A DNA stretch of 46,337 nt. It comes from an uncultured SAR86 cluster bacterium. Its GTDB lineage: Bacteria; Pseudomonadota; Gammaproteobacteria; Magnimaribacterales; AG-339-G14. The DNA is taken from NCBI GenBank assembly GCA_902524805.1, contig CABZES010000010.1:1-46337 (forward strand). The letters run 5' to 3'. Made by a program: the position numbers and the translations under genes. The stretch's first letter is position 1. Every line of letters starts with the position of its first letter. Positions 35,600-44,435 of this stretch are shown here, piece by piece. The notes under the pieces are model-generated. The model was given only the letters and a program-made list of their open reading frames with translations. It made no database searches and was not told the DNA's origin.

Positions 35600-35683
35600 G
35601 GAGGGGTTGGGGAGCGGTCAAACCCAGCTGACTGTAAATCAGCCGCTTCGGCTTCGCAGGTTCGAATCCTGCCCCCTCCACCA
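35600..35683 (+). tRNA. tRNA-Tyr (anticodon GTA)
   Basis: An 84-nt class II tRNA. Acceptor GGAGGGG/CCCCTCC, anticodon stem CTGA/TCAG around a loop with GTA, a long variable arm with a CGCTTCGGCTTCG-like hairpin, T arm GCAGG-TTCGAAT-CCTGC, discriminator A and encoded CCA. The long variable arm is usual for bacterial tRNA-Tyr. In E. coli the same gene (tyrU) precedes glyT-thrT-tufB; here no glycine tRNA follows. Confidence 0.97.
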
Positions 35684-35723
35684 GGATGTGAAATAGTTTC
35701 TCAATAATATAACTATAATTTTG

Positions 35724-35752
35724 TTGCATTTATTCTCAGAATTGAGTATAAA
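35724..35752 (+). promoter_or_regulatory. Promoter upstream of tRNA-Thr(GGT)-tuf
   Basis: TTGCAT (35724-35729), a 17-bp spacer and TATAAA (35747-35752) are followed by the G/C-rich CGCGAACG. A G/C discriminator of this kind is typical of stringently controlled tRNA and ribosomal promoters. It would drive tRNA-Thr, tuf, tRNA-Trp and possibly secE-nusG-rplKA. Confidence 0.6.
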
Positions 35753-35781
35753 CGCGAACGGAGTTTTGGGTCTAGGGTTAC

Positions 35782-35803
35782 TGTTCATTGAACAATTTTT
35801 TTT
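35782..35803 (+). terminator. Terminator-like hairpin in the tRNA-Thr leader
   Basis: TGTTC-ATT-GAACA (35782-35794) forms a short 5-bp stem followed by A and eight T. The stem is weak for a full terminator. It lies between the promoter at 35724 and tRNA-Thr, so it could attenuate the tuf transcript or end read-through from tRNA-Tyr. Confidence 0.4.
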
Positions 35804-35834
35804 ACCTTATATTCAATGTTCTTAACTTGGGAAT

Positions 35835-35910
<76 letters not shown>

Positions 35911-35951
35911 AAGGTTTAAAAAATACTGTACAAATTAAAGAGGAAGATTAA

Positions 35952-36596
35952 ATGTCTAAGGAAAAATTTGAAAGAACGAAACCTCACTTAAATGTGGGAA
36001 CTATTGGCCATGTTGACCATGGTAAAACCACGCTTACGGCAGCTCTGACTAAGGTTTGTGCTGAAGCATATGGATCTGGAGAAGCTGTAGCATTTGATGG
36101 TATTGATAATGCTCCTGAAGAAAGAGAAAGAGGTATTACAATTGCGACTTCCCACGTTGAATATGATTCTCCAGCAAGACATTACGCTCACGTAGATTGT
36201 CCAGGACACGCTGATTACATTAAAAATATGATTACTGGTGCAGCTCAAATGGATGGAGCTATTCTTGTTGTTAATTGTGCAGATGGCCCAATGCCACAAA
36301 CTAGGGAACACATTCTTTTAGCAAGACAAGTGGGTGTACCTTTTATTGTGGTTTATCTTAATAAAGCAGACCAAGTTGATGACGAAGAGCTCATTATGCT
36401 TGTTGAAGAAGAAATAAGAGAGCTATTAACAGAATATGATTTTCCAGGAGCTGACACTCCTGTAATAGTTGGTTCAGCTTTAAAAGCTTTAGAAGGAGAT
36501 ACTTCAGATCATGGAGTTGAGTCAGTCAAAAAACTAGTTGAGTCAATAGATTCTTATATCCCTGAGCCTACAAGAGAAACAGATAAGCCTTTTTAA
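35952..36596 (+). CDS. tuf: Elongation factor Tu, N-terminal GTPase domain (frame-broken tuf)
   Basis: First part of EF-Tu, 214 codons, which delivers aminoacyl-tRNA to the ribosome. It contains all GTP motifs: GHVDHGKT (P-loop, 19-26), RGITI (switch I), DCPGH (switch II), NKAD and a GSALKAL segment. It ends at ETDKPF-stop, where intact EF-Tu continues LMPIEDVF. One T is missing: the run at 36590-36594 has five T, six would restore the frame. The break falls exactly between domain 1 and domain 2, and the stop TAA overlaps an ATG (TAATG) that opens the rest of the protein. A strong AAAGAGGAAG ribosome site precedes the start. A sequencing or assembly error is the simplest explanation; see the finding. 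Confidence 0.93.
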   Translation: MSKEKFERTKPHLNVGTIGHVDHGKTTLTAALTKVCAEAYGSGEAVAFDGIDNAPEERERGITIATSHVEYDSPARHYAHVDCPGHADYIKNMITGAAQMDGAILVVNCADGPMPQTREHILLARQVGVPFIVVYLNKADQVDDEELIMLVEEEIRELLTEYDFPGADTPVIVGSALKALEGDTSDHGVESVKKLVESIDSYIPEPTRETDKPF

Positions 36597-37144
36597 TGCC
36601 TATTGAAGATATTTTTTCTATTCAAGGTAGAGGAACGGTAGTCACCGGAAGAATCGAAAGAGGGATGGTGAATGTAAACGATGAAATGGAAATTGTTGGA
36701 ATCAAAGATACTGAAAAAACTGTTTGTACAGGTGTCGAGATGTTTAGAAAATTATTGGATCAAGGAAGAGCCGGTGAAAATGTAGGAGTTCTTTTAAGAG
36801 GAACTAAAAGAGAAGACGTTGAAAGAGGTCAAGTACTTTCAGCTCCTGGATCTATAAAACCTCATACAAAGTTTGAAGCTCAAGTTTATGTCTTAAGCAA
36901 GGAAGAAGGTGGAAGACACACTCCTTTCTTTAAAGGGTACAGACCACAATTTTATGTCAGAACTACTGACGTTACAGGAGAGGTAACTCTTCCTGATGGA
37001 GTTGAAATGGTTATGCCTGGAGACGATATTGCTGTAACAGTGGAACTAATTTCACCTGTTGCTATGGAAGACGGTATGAAATTTGCTATCAGAGAAGGCG
37101 GAAGAACAGTTGGAGCTGGAGTAGTTTCAAAAATTATAGAGTAG
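36596..37144 (+). CDS. tuf: Elongation factor Tu, domains 2 and 3 (frame-broken tuf)
   Basis: Second part of EF-Tu, 182 codons, in the -1 frame relative to the first part. It starts [23 protein letters not shown], the beginning of domain 2, and runs through domain 3 ([20 protein letters not shown] and the MVMPGD segment) to the normal end [14 protein letters not shown]. With one residue (Leu) added between the parts the protein would be 397 aa, the normal length. The sequence is well conserved, with no other damage, so any inactivation would be very recent or only apparent. Its TAG stop shares two bases with tRNA-Trp. Confidence 0.9.
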   Translation: MPIEDIFSIQGRGTVVTGRIERGMVNVNDEMEIVGIKDTEKTVCTGVEMFRKLLDQGRAGENVGVLLRGTKREDVERGQVLSAPGSIKPHTKFEAQVYVLSKEEGGRHTPFFKGYRPQFYVRTTDVTGEVTLPDGVEMVMPGDDIAVTVELISPVAMEDGMKFAIREGGRTVGAGVVSKIIE

Positions 37145-37218
37145 GCCAGTAGCTCAATTGGTAGAGCGGCGGTCTCCAAAACCGCAGGTTGGGGGTTCGA
37201 TTCCCTCCTGGCCTGCCA
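37143..37218 (+). tRNA. tRNA-Trp (anticodon CCA)
   Basis: A 76-nt cloverleaf. Acceptor AGGCCAG/CTGGCCT, D arm with GCTC/GAGC, anticodon stem CGGTC/ACCG-type around CCA, T arm GGGGG-TTCGATT-CCCTC, discriminator G (a tryptophan identity base) and encoded CCA. The first two bases are the last two of the tuf stop codon TAG. The tRNA is therefore embedded in the tuf-secE transcript and must be cut out of it. Confidence 0.96.
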
Positions 37219-37237
37219 AAGTTTGAAGGATTTATCT

Positions 37238-37606
37238 ATGGCACAACAAAGTTCAAAATCATTTAATATTCAAAGTAAGATTCTTTGGGTCCTTGGTTTG
37301 GCTTTAATTTTCTTAGCAGTCTGGGGCAACTCTTTCTACAGTTATATTGGATTATTGTATAGAGTGATTGGTGTTTTAATCATTTTATCTGCATCTCTTT
37401 TGGTACTAAGATTTACTGAATTTGGCAGTCAGGCTTTTTCACTAATAACTCAATCATTTGTTGAAGTGAGAAAAGTTGTCTGGCCAAATAGATCTGAAAC
37501 TACTCAAACTACCTTCATAGTTGCCGCAGCTGTTATAGCCGCCTCATTAATTCTTTGGGGGTTAGACTCATTATTTTCATTAACAATGAAAGCAATTTTA
37601 GGATAA
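37238..37606 (+). CDS. secE: Preprotein translocase subunit SecE
   Basis: Essential small subunit of the SecYEG channel, 122 aa, in the three-helix gammaproteobacterial form. Hydrophobic segments are at about 15-30, 36-58 and 93-118. The conserved cytoplasmic amphipathic segment FVEVRKVVWPNRSETTQTT lies at 74-92. A TTG further upstream is in frame, but ATG 37238 has AAGGA 7 bp before it. It sits 19 bp after tRNA-Trp and 3 bp before nusG. Confidence 0.95.
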   Translation: MAQQSSKSFNIQSKILWVLGLALIFLAVWGNSFYSYIGLLYRVIGVLIILSASLLVLRFTEFGSQAFSLITQSFVEVRKVVWPNRSETTQTTFIVAAAVIAASLILWGLDSLFSLTMKAILG

Positions 37607-37609
37607 TTT

Positions 37610-38143
37610 ATGTCTAAATCTTGGTATGTAGTTAACTCTTATTCTGGATATGAAAATAAAGCCAAAGAGCAGTTATTGGAAAGAATTGAAAGAGAAAATT
37701 TAAATGATTTTTTCGGAGGAATAGAAGTTCCTACTCAAACAATTACAGAAATGAAGGCCGGAAAAGAAAAAATTACTGAAAAGAAATTTTTTCCTGGATA
37801 TGTTTTAGTTCAAATGGAAATGAATGATGAAACTTGGCATTTAGTAAAGGAAACACCCAGAGTTTTGGGTTTTATAGGAGGGACTAAAAATAATCCTAAA
37901 CCTATTTCAGAAGCTGAAGCAAATAAGATTCTTCAACAACAAGAAGAAGGAGTTCAGCCTAGCGCCCAAATTACTACTTTTGAACCAGGAGAAATGATAA
38001 GAGTTATAGATGGACCTTTTAACGACTTTAGTGGAGTCGTTGAAGAAATCGATCAAGATAAAAGCAAGGTTAAAGTTGCGGTGATGATTTTCGGACGTTC
38101 TACACCAGTAGAATTAGATTTTACTCAAATTGAAAGAAGCTAA
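37610..38143 (+). CDS. nusG: Transcription termination/antitermination factor NusG
   Basis: RNA polymerase-binding factor, 177 aa, coupling transcription to Rho and ribosomes. The NGN domain (1-115) starts [18 protein letters not shown] and contains [12 protein letters not shown] and RVLGFIGG. The KOW domain (about 123-177) reads [22 protein letters not shown]. It ends with TAA overlapping the ATG of rplK (TAATG), so the ribosomal protein genes are translationally linked to it. Confidence 0.97.
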   Translation: MSKSWYVVNSYSGYENKAKEQLLERIERENLNDFFGGIEVPTQTITEMKAGKEKITEKKFFPGYVLVQMEMNDETWHLVKETPRVLGFIGGTKNNPKPISEAEANKILQQQEEGVQPSAQITTFEPGEMIRVIDGPFNDFSGVVEEIDQDKSKVKVAVMIFGRSTPVELDFTQIERS

Positions 38144-38574
38144 TGGCAAAAAATAAAGAAATAATTACTTATATTAAACTTCAAGTACCTGCAGGCGCTG
38201 CTTCACCTAGTCCTCCTGTTGGACCTGCTTTGGGGCAACATGGTGTTAATTTGATGGATTTTTGTAATGCATTTAATTCTCAAACTAACGAGTTAGAGAA
38301 AAATCTTCCTGTTCCAGTTGTGATAACAGTCTACGAAGACAGAAGCTTTGATTTTATTGTTAAAACTACTCCTGCAAGTGTTCTATTGAAAAAAGCAGCA
38401 GGCCTAAGTAAAGGAAGCGGAACTCCTAACTCAGAAAAAGTTGGAAAAGTTACAAGAGCTCAATTAGAAGAAATTGCTACTGCAAAAATGAAAGATTTAA
38501 ATGCAACTGATATAGATGCCGCTGTAAAAATTATTGAAGGAAGTGCTAGAAGCATGGGTATAGAGGTAAGTTAA
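38143..38574 (+). CDS. rplK: 50S ribosomal protein L11
   Basis: L11, 143 aa, of the GTPase-associated centre of the large subunit. The N-terminal domain has the proline-rich [22 protein letters not shown] block (the thiostrepton region) and MDFCNAFN. The C-terminal RNA-binding domain contains [15 protein letters not shown] and [13 protein letters not shown]. The start overlaps the nusG stop by one base (TAATG), and rplA follows after 2 bp. Confidence 0.98.
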   Translation: MAKNKEIITYIKLQVPAGAASPSPPVGPALGQHGVNLMDFCNAFNSQTNELEKNLPVPVVITVYEDRSFDFIVKTTPASVLLKKAAGLSKGSGTPNSEKVGKVTRAQLEEIATAKMKDLNATDIDAAVKIIEGSARSMGIEVS

Positions 38575-38576
38575 AA

Positions 38577-39233
38577 ATGGATTTAAAAGATAAAAAGTTT
38601 TCTATCGATGAAGCCGTCAAGATCATTTCAGATGAAGCTTCAAAAAAATTTGTGGAAGCAATCGATGTTGCAGTAAATCTTGGTATAGATCCGGTTAAAA
38701 CCGATCAGGCCGTGAGAGGAGCTACTAATTTACCCCATGGAAACGGAAAAACTTATAAAGTTGCGGTTTTTGCAGAGGGTGATGAAGCAAAAGCGGCTAA
38801 AGACGCTGGGGCCGATGTTGTTGGTATGGAAGATCTTGCTGAAGATATGAAAAAAGGAAATTTAGATTTTGATGTAATTATTGCTACTCCAGAAACCATG
38901 AGAGTTGTTAGTCCTTTGGGACAAATTTTAGGTCCAAAAGGTTTAATGCCTAATCCTAAATCAGAAACTGTAACGAAAGATGTTTCTAGTGCAGTAAAAA
39001 ATTCTAAAGCAGGACAAATTAGGTATAAATCAGATAAGCAAGGTATAATACATTCTCGAATTGGTCAGGTTGGATATACAGAGAAACAATTAGAAGAAAA
39101 TTTAGTAACCTTTTTAACTGATGTTAAAAAGGCCAAACCTCCTTCTGCGAAAGGAGTTTACATTTCGAAGGTTTCCATTTCGTCCACCATGGGCAAGGGG
39201 TTAGAACTAGATATGGCTTCTTTAAGTTTTTAG
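38577..39233 (+). CDS. rplA: 50S ribosomal protein L1
   Basis: L1 of the ribosomal stalk near the E site, 218 aa versus 234 in E. coli. [60 protein letters not shown] and [15 protein letters not shown] are conserved. About 15 N-terminal residues of the usual protein are missing; no upstream in-frame start is available because rplK ends 2 bp before. In enteric bacteria L1 also represses its own operon by binding mRNA near rplK; no such site was identified here. Confidence 0.97.
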   Translation: MDLKDKKFSIDEAVKIISDEASKKFVEAIDVAVNLGIDPVKTDQAVRGATNLPHGNGKTYKVAVFAEGDEAKAAKDAGADVVGMEDLAEDMKKGNLDFDVIIATPETMRVVSPLGQILGPKGLMPNPKSETVTKDVSSAVKNSKAGQIRYKSDKQGIIHSRIGQVGYTEKQLEENLVTFLTDVKKAKPPSAKGVYISKVSISSTMGKGLELDMASLSF

Positions 39234-39287
39234 AGTACATGTATTTGGTTTTAAAAGAATTTTGGGCTATTGCGATTCTATTGCAAT

Positions 39288-39340
39288 GTCGAAGACCGTA
39301 GGGGTTTAAATTATTAAACTTAATTTCCTGCGCAGATGGT
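39288..39340 (+). ncRNA. L10 leader (autoregulatory fold of rplJL)
   Basis: The rplJ leader holds GAAGACCGTAGGGGTTT, an AAACTTAAT loop segment and CCTGCGCAGATGGT. This matches the well-known E. coli rplJ leader segments AAGACCGCAGG, GAAACTTAAT and CCTGCGTAGACGGT, where L10-L12 binds its own mRNA at a kink-turn. ACCGTAGG pairs with CCTGCGCAGATGGT around internal loops, and GTTTAA pairs with TTAAAC inside. It lies 64 bp before rplJ. Confidence 0.8.
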
Positions 39341-39341
39341 T

Positions 39342-39376
39342 CTTAGCACAAACTTCGGTTTAGCTAAGGTTTTTTT
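39342..39376 (+). terminator. Intrinsic-terminator-like hairpin before rplJ
   Basis: CTTAGC (39342-39347) pairs with GCTAAG (39363-39368), and AAAC pairs with GTTT inside around a TTCG tetraloop. A G and seven T follow (39370-39376). It begins one base after the L10 leader fold and ends 27 bp before the rplJ ATG, a position suited to attenuation. Confidence 0.72.
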
Positions 39377-39403
39377 ATTTCTCATTTTTAGAGAGATTAA
39401 TAA

Positions 39404-39922
39404 ATGTCGAACTTAGACGAAAAGAAAGTACAAGTAGATGCATTAAAGCAAATTGCTGAACAGGCATTTTCTGCTATTGCTGTTGATTATAGAGGAACAG
39501 ATGTTCCTAAATTAACAAACTTTAGAAGAGATGCTAAAGGGCAGTCTGTCCATATTAAAATCATCAAAAATACTTTAGCTAAAAAAGCATTAGAGAATAC
39601 GAAATTTGATTCTTTAAATGAAGTGCTTACAGGTCCTACATTATTGGCTTTTTCTTTAGAAGATTATCAAAGTGCAGCAAAACTCATTAAAGATTTTTCT
39701 GCAAACGAAGAATCCTTTGAAGTTAAAGGTTTGTCAATTGGCGAAGGTTTTCTGTCGGCTCAAGAGTTAAATAGTTTGGCTTCTCTTCCTTCGAAAGAAG
39801 AAGCTATATCTATGGTGCTTGGTTTGTTAAACGCTCCCGTTCAAAAATTAGCAGGCACTCTAAATGAAGTGCCTTCGAGTTTTGTTAGAGCTTTAGCAGG
39901 ATATAGCGAAAGTAAATCTTAA
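39404..39922 (+). CDS. rplJ: 50S ribosomal protein L10
   Basis: L10, 172 aa, the base of the L7/L12 stalk. FSAIAVDYRGTDVPKLTNFRR (about 22-42) and IKIIKNTLAKKALE are conserved. TGPTLLAFSLED and the C-terminal helix that anchors L12 dimers (PSKEEAISMVLGLLNAPVQKLAGTLNEVPSSFVRAL) are intact. It should repress its own leader together with L12. The start follows a GAGAG site 8 bp upstream. Confidence 0.97.
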   Translation: MSNLDEKKVQVDALKQIAEQAFSAIAVDYRGTDVPKLTNFRRDAKGQSVHIKIIKNTLAKKALENTKFDSLNEVLTGPTLLAFSLEDYQSAAKLIKDFSANEESFEVKGLSIGEGFLSAQELNSLASLPSKEEAISMVLGLLNAPVQKLAGTLNEVPSSFVRALAGYSESKS

Positions 39923-39946
39923 GTTTGAATTGAATAGGAGTTAAAA

Positions 39947-40327
39947 ATGGCTTTATCAAAAGAAGAAATTTTAGATGCTATTTCAGAAATGAGTGTTATG
40001 GACGTCGTAGATCTAGTAAAGCTCATGGAGGAAAAGTTTGGAGTTACTGCTGCAGCGCCTGTTGCTGCTGCTGCTGCTCCAGCAGCTGGAGGCGAAGCTG
40101 AAGCTGCAGAAGAACAAAGCGAGTTTGAAATTTTCTTAGCTGATGTTGGTGATAAAAAGATTGATGTTATAAAAGCAGTCAGAACTATTACCGGACTTGG
40201 CTTAAAAGAAGCAAAAGCAATCGTTGACGGTGCTCCGGCATCTGTCAAAGAAGGAGCTAACAAAGAGGAGGCAGAAACTGCTAAATCTCAATTAGAAGAA
40301 GCTGGCGCGACAGTAGAACTTAAATAA
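39947..40327 (+). CDS. rplL: 50S ribosomal protein L7/L12
   Basis: L7/L12, 126 aa, the mobile stalk protein that recruits GTPase factors. The N-terminal dimerisation domain (1-35) is followed by an Ala-rich hinge (about 38-58) and the C-terminal domain with [28 protein letters not shown], the factor-binding helix. A TAGGAG ribosome site precedes it. It lies 24 bp after rplJ and 22 bp before rpoB. Confidence 0.98.
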   Translation: MALSKEEILDAISEMSVMDVVDLVKLMEEKFGVTAAAPVAAAAAPAAGGEAEAAEEQSEFEIFLADVGDKKIDVIKAVRTITGLGLKEAKAIVDGAPASVKEGANKEEAETAKSQLEEAGATVELK

Positions 40328-40349
40328 TTAAAATAAACTAAGAGTATTT

Positions 40350-43300
40350 ATGGCTGAAAATTATTCCTTTGCAGAGAAAAAAAGAATTAGAAAAAGTTTT
40401 GAAAAAATTTCAAGCGTTATGTCTCTACCGGACATTCTTGAAGTTCAAACAAATTCGTATAAGCATTTTCTGCAAAGTGCCACTAATAAAGACAAAAGAC
40501 TAGACCAAGGACTAGAGCATGTTTTTAAATCTATTTTTCCAATCGTTAGTGTATCTGGTAATGCCAAAATTGATTACTTAGGGTATGAGCTAGGAGAACC
40601 CGAATTTGACGTGTTTGAATGTCTTCCAAGAGGGAGAACTTATGAAGCACCGTTAAACATTTGGTGTCGAATAACTTTCATCGATAAATCCACAGGCGAG
40701 GAAAACCTCAAAAGCGCTAAAGACGAAAGAGTTTATATGGGCACAATGCCCTTAATGACAGAACATGGAACATTTGTCATTAATGGAACGGAAAGAGTAG
40801 TAGTTTCACAACTTCATAGATCTCCAGGACTAATTTTTGATCATGACAAGGGAAAAACACACTCCTCTGGTAAGCTGCTTTATTCTTCCAGAGTCATCCC
40901 TTACAGAGGATCCTGGTTAGACTTTGAATTTGACCATAAAGACCTTGTCTACATAAGAATTGATCGAAGAAGAAAATTGTATGCATCTATACTTTTAAAA
41001 TCTTTAGGCCTAACTCCTCAAGAAATTTTAGACACTTTTTATGAAAACGAATCATACACCTTCAACAAGAATGGTCATTACACTTTATCTGTAAATTCTC
41101 AAAAACTTGTAGGAAGGCTTGCTCCAGTTGATATTCTTGCTAAAGACAAAAGCCTAATCATTGAGCAAGGAAAAAGAATTACTGCAAGACATATTAGACA
41201 AATAGATTCTAACAAAATAAAAACACTGGAATTGCCTAGAGAGGCCTTATATGGTTTGGCTCTTGCGAAAGACTTCATTGACGAAAGCTCAGGAGAAATT
41301 TTATTTAATTGTAATTCTTTAATCGATGAAGAGCTTTTGGCTGCGATGGAAGAAGCAAAAATAAAAGTAATTAGTGTTCTTTATATTAATGAATTGGAAT
41401 CTGGACCATATATTTCTGACACATTAAGAGCTGATACAACCGCGACTAATCTAGAAGCTTTAGCAGAAATATACAGGATGATGCGTCCAGGAGAGCCACC
41501 CACAAAAGAGGCTGCAACTTTACTTTTTGAAAATTTATTCTTTAATCCTGAAAAATATGACTTATCCGCAGTAGGAAGAATGAAATTTAATAAGAGGCTC
41601 GCAAAAGAAGAGCTTGTTGGAGATGGAGTTTTATGTAAGGAAGACATACTCGAAGTAATGAAAACTCTTGTAGATATCAGAAATGGCAAACAAAATTGCG
41701 ATGACATTGACCACTTAGGAAATAGGAGAATTAGATCTGTTGGAGAGATGGTTGCTAATCAAGTAAGAGTTGGTCTCCTGAGAGTGGAAAGAGCTGTAAG
41801 AGAAAGACTGAACGTTGCAGAAACTGAAGGTTTTGGACCATCAGATTTAATAAACGCTAAACCAGTAACTGCAGCTATAAATGAGTTTTTCGGTTCAAGC
41901 CAACTTTCACAATTTATGGATCAAAATAACCCTCTTTCAGAGGTGACACATAAGAGAAGAGTTTCTGCTCTTGGTCCCGGAGGTCTTACAAGAGAAAGAG
42001 CAGGATTTGAAGTTAGAGATGTTCATCCAACTCATTATGGAAGAGTTTGTCCAATTGAAACTCCAGAAGGACCCAATATTGGATTAATAAATTCTCTTTC
42101 TGTTTACTCTAGAGTTAATGAGTACGGTTTTCTTGAAACGCCATATAGAGAGGTTAAGAACGGGAAAGTAACAGAAGATATAAAATTTATTTCTGCCATT
42201 GAAGAAGGAGAGTTTGTTATTGCTCAAGCTAGCGCAAAGATAGATAAAAATAATAAATTCATAGAAGAGCTTGTTCCTGTTAGATATAGAAATGAATTTG
42301 AGTTGATGAATCCTTCAAGGGTGGATTTGATGGATGTATCTCCACAACAAGTTGTGTCTATTGCTGCAGCATTAATTCCTTTTCTAGAGCATGATGATGC
42401 AAACAGAGCTCTAATGGGCTCAAATATGATGAGACAAGCTGTTCCAACTTTATCTACTGAAACGCCTCTAGTAGGAACAGGTATGGAAAGAACTGTTGCT
42501 AGATATTCTGGGGATTGTGTAATTGCACGAAATGCAGGAACTATTGAAAAAGTAGATTCTGGAAAAGTCGTTGTCAGAAAAAATTTAAAAGATATTAGCG
42601 GATCTGGCTCAGCAGTAGATATTTATAATTTAGTAAAATATACAAGATCTAATCAAAATACATGCATAAATCAAAGACCAATTGTTAAAGAGGGAGATAA
42701 AGTTTCTAAAGGCGACATCCTTGCCGACGGTTCTTCTATTGACTTAGGAGAACTTGCTTTAGGCCAAAATATTAAAATCGCTTTCATGCCTTGGCATGGA
42801 TATAACTACGAAGATTCAATTTTAATTTCTGACAGGTTGGTTCAAGAAGATAAGTTAACAAGTGTTCATATTCAAGAACTAACTTGTACTTCTAGAGATA
42901 CAAAACTAGGACCAGATGAAATAACTGGTGATATTCCAAACGTAGGAGATTCTGCCTTATCTAAATTAGATGAATGCGGAATAGTTCATATCGGTGCAGA
43001 AGTAAATGCTGGAGATATTTTAGTTGGAAAAGTTACACCGAAAGGAGAAACTCAACTTTCTCCTGAAGAAAAGCTTTTGAGAGCTATTTTTGGTGAAAAA
43101 GCTTCTGATGTAAAAGACACCTCTTTGAGAGTACCTTCTGGAGCTGATGGAACAGTTATTGATGTTCAGATATTTACCAGAGAAGGTTTAGAAAAAAATT
43201 CTAGAGCAAGTGTTATAGAGTCTGTTTCTTTATCTGAAATACAAAAAGACATTGATCAAGAGTACGAAATCGTCTCATCAGCAACTCTAAACTCTTTGAA

Positions 43301-44432
43301 ATCAGAGTTGCTAGGGAAGAAAGTCATTAGTGGAAGAGGACTTTCAAAAGGAGACACTCTCGATGAAGAATTTTTATCTAATTTAGCTCCCTCTGAATGG
43401 TTTAAATTAAGAATGGAGGATGAGTCCTTAAATGATTCGATAAAAGAAGCTAAAGATAAATTAAAGTCTTACGAGAACGTTCTGAAGTCTAGATTTGAGG
43501 ACAAAAAGAAAAAAATAGTATCAGGCGATGATTTGCCGCCTGGCGTTCAACAAGTAATAAAAGTTTATCTTTCTATTAAGAGAAGAATTCAACCTGGAGA
43601 TAAACTCGCAGGAAGGCACGGAAACAAAGGAGTCATCTCAGTAATTATGCCGGTAGAGGATATGCCTTTTGATGAAAATGGCGAACCCGTTGATATTGTA
43701 TTAAATCCTCTTGGAGTTCCCTCAAGGATGAATGTTGGACAACTGATGGAAACTCATTTAGGTTGGGCATCAAAAGAACTTGGTAAAAAAATAGGTCAAT
43801 TAGTTAATAATGCATCAAATTTTGCAGAAACAAAGAAATTTGTAGATAAAGTTTACTCTGCTACTGGAAGACCGGAAGATTTATCCAAACTCAGTGATAA
43901 GGAGTTTAAAGAGCTTTGTGAAAATTTAAAATCAGGAGTTCCTATGGCTACACCTGTATTTGATGGAGCTTCTGAAAAAGAAATCAAAAGCATGCTTGAA
44001 CTAGCTGACCTGCCTCTGTCTGGTCAAACAACTCTTTATGATGGGAGAACTGGAGATGCTTTTGAAAGACCTGTCACTATTGGGTACATGTATATATTGA
44101 AACTTAATCACTTAATCGAAGATAAAATGCATGCAAGGTCAACAGGTTCATACAGCCTTGTCACACAGCAACCATTGGGCGGTAAAGCTCAATTCGGAGG
44201 TCAGAGGTTAGGAGAAATGGAAGTTTGGGCTTTAGAAGCATACGGAGCGGCAAATACTTTACAAGAAATGTTAACAGTTAAGTCTGACGATGTTCCTGGA
44301 AGGACTAAAGTATATAAAAATATTGTTGATGGTAATTACGAAATGGAAGCTGGAATCCCAGAATCATATAACGTTTTAACTAAAGAAATAAGATCCTTAG
44401 GAATAGACATAGACTTTGAAGAGGTTGATTAA
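40350..44432 (+). CDS. rpoB: DNA-directed RNA polymerase subunit beta
   Basis: Beta subunit of RNA polymerase, 1360 aa (E. coli 1342), complete. [20 protein letters not shown] (514-533, eight residues beyond E. coli numbering) and [20 protein letters not shown] form the rifampicin pocket and carry the wild-type residues. Further conserved blocks are [47 protein letters not shown] and [26 protein letters not shown] at the clamp end. It starts at ATG 40350 and is followed 3 bp later by rpoC. Confidence 0.99.
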   Translation: MAENYSFAEKKRIRKSFEKISSVMSLPDILEVQTNSYKHFLQSATNKDKRLDQGLEHVFKSIFPIVSVSGNAKIDYLGYELGEPEFDVFECLPRGRTYEAPLNIWCRITFIDKSTGEENLKSAKDERVYMGTMPLMTEHGTFVINGTERVVVSQLHRSPGLIFDHDKGKTHSSGKLLYSSRVIPYRGSWLDFEFDHKDLVYIRIDRRRKLYASILLKSLGLTPQEILDTFYENESYTFNKNGHYTLSVNSQKLVGRLAPVDILAKDKSLIIEQGKRITARHIRQIDSNKIKTLELPREALYGLALAKDFIDESSGEILFNCNSLIDEELLAAMEEAKIKVISVLYINELESGPYISDTLRADTTATNLEALAEIYRMMRPGEPPTKEAATLLFENLFFNPEKYDLSAVGRMKFNKRLAKEELVGDGVLCKEDILEVMKTLVDIRNGKQNCDDIDHLGNRRIRSVGEMVANQVRVGLLRVERAVRERLNVAETEGFGPSDLINAKPVTAAINEFFGSSQLSQFMDQNNPLSEVTHKRRVSALGPGGLTRERAGFEVRDVHPTHYGRVCPIETPEGPNIGLINSLSVYSRVNEYGFLETPYREVKNGKVTEDIKFISAIEEGEFVIAQASAKIDKNNKFIEELVPVRYRNEFELMNPSRVDLMDVSPQQVVSIAAALIPFLEHDDANRALMGSNMMRQAVPTLSTETPLVGTGMERTVARYSGDCVIARNAGTIEKVDSGKVVVRKNLKDISGSGSAVDIYNLVKYTRSNQNTCINQRPIVKEGDKVSKGDILADGSSIDLGELALGQNIKIAFMPWHGYNYEDSILISDRLVQEDKLTSVHIQELTCTSRDTKLGPDEITGDIPNVGDSALSKLDECGIVHIGAEVNAGDILVGKVTPKGETQLSPEEKLLRAIFGEKASDVKDTSLRVPSGADGTVIDVQIFTREGLEKNSRASVIESVSLSEIQKDIDQEYEIVSSATLNSLKSELLGKKVISGRGLSKGDTLDEEFLSNLAPSEWFKLRMEDESLNDSIKEAKDKLKSYENVLKSRFEDKKKKIVSGDDLPPGVQQVIKVYLSIKRRIQPGDKLAGRHGNKGVISVIMPVEDMPFDENGEPVDIVLNPLGVPSRMNVGQLMETHLGWASKELGKKIGQLVNNASNFAETKKFVDKVYSATGRPEDLSKLSDKEFKELCENLKSGVPMATPVFDGASEKEIKSMLELADLPLSGQTTLYDGRTGDAFERPVTIGYMYILKLNHLIEDKMHARSTGSYSLVTQQPLGGKAQFGGQRLGEMEVWALEAYGAANTLQEMLTVKSDDVPGRTKVYKNIVDGNYEMEAGIPESYNVLTKEIRSLGIDIDFEEVD

Positions 44433-44435
44433 CTT

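Noticed and set aside
35684-35834. Looked for a remnant tRNA-Gly between tRNA-Tyr and tRNA-Thr(GGT), as in E. coli tufB.
   Set aside because: No D arm, T arm or GCC/TCC anticodon arm can be formed; the stretch is explained by a promoter and a terminator-like hairpin.
39919-40263. Open frame of 114 codons on the minus strand over rplL.
   Set aside because: Its Ala-rich stretch is the antisense of the rplL hinge repeats; rplL itself is unmistakable.
41883-41960. Checked the rpoB rifampicin region for resistance changes.
   Set aside because: All key residues match the sensitive E. coli sequence at the offset of eight residues.
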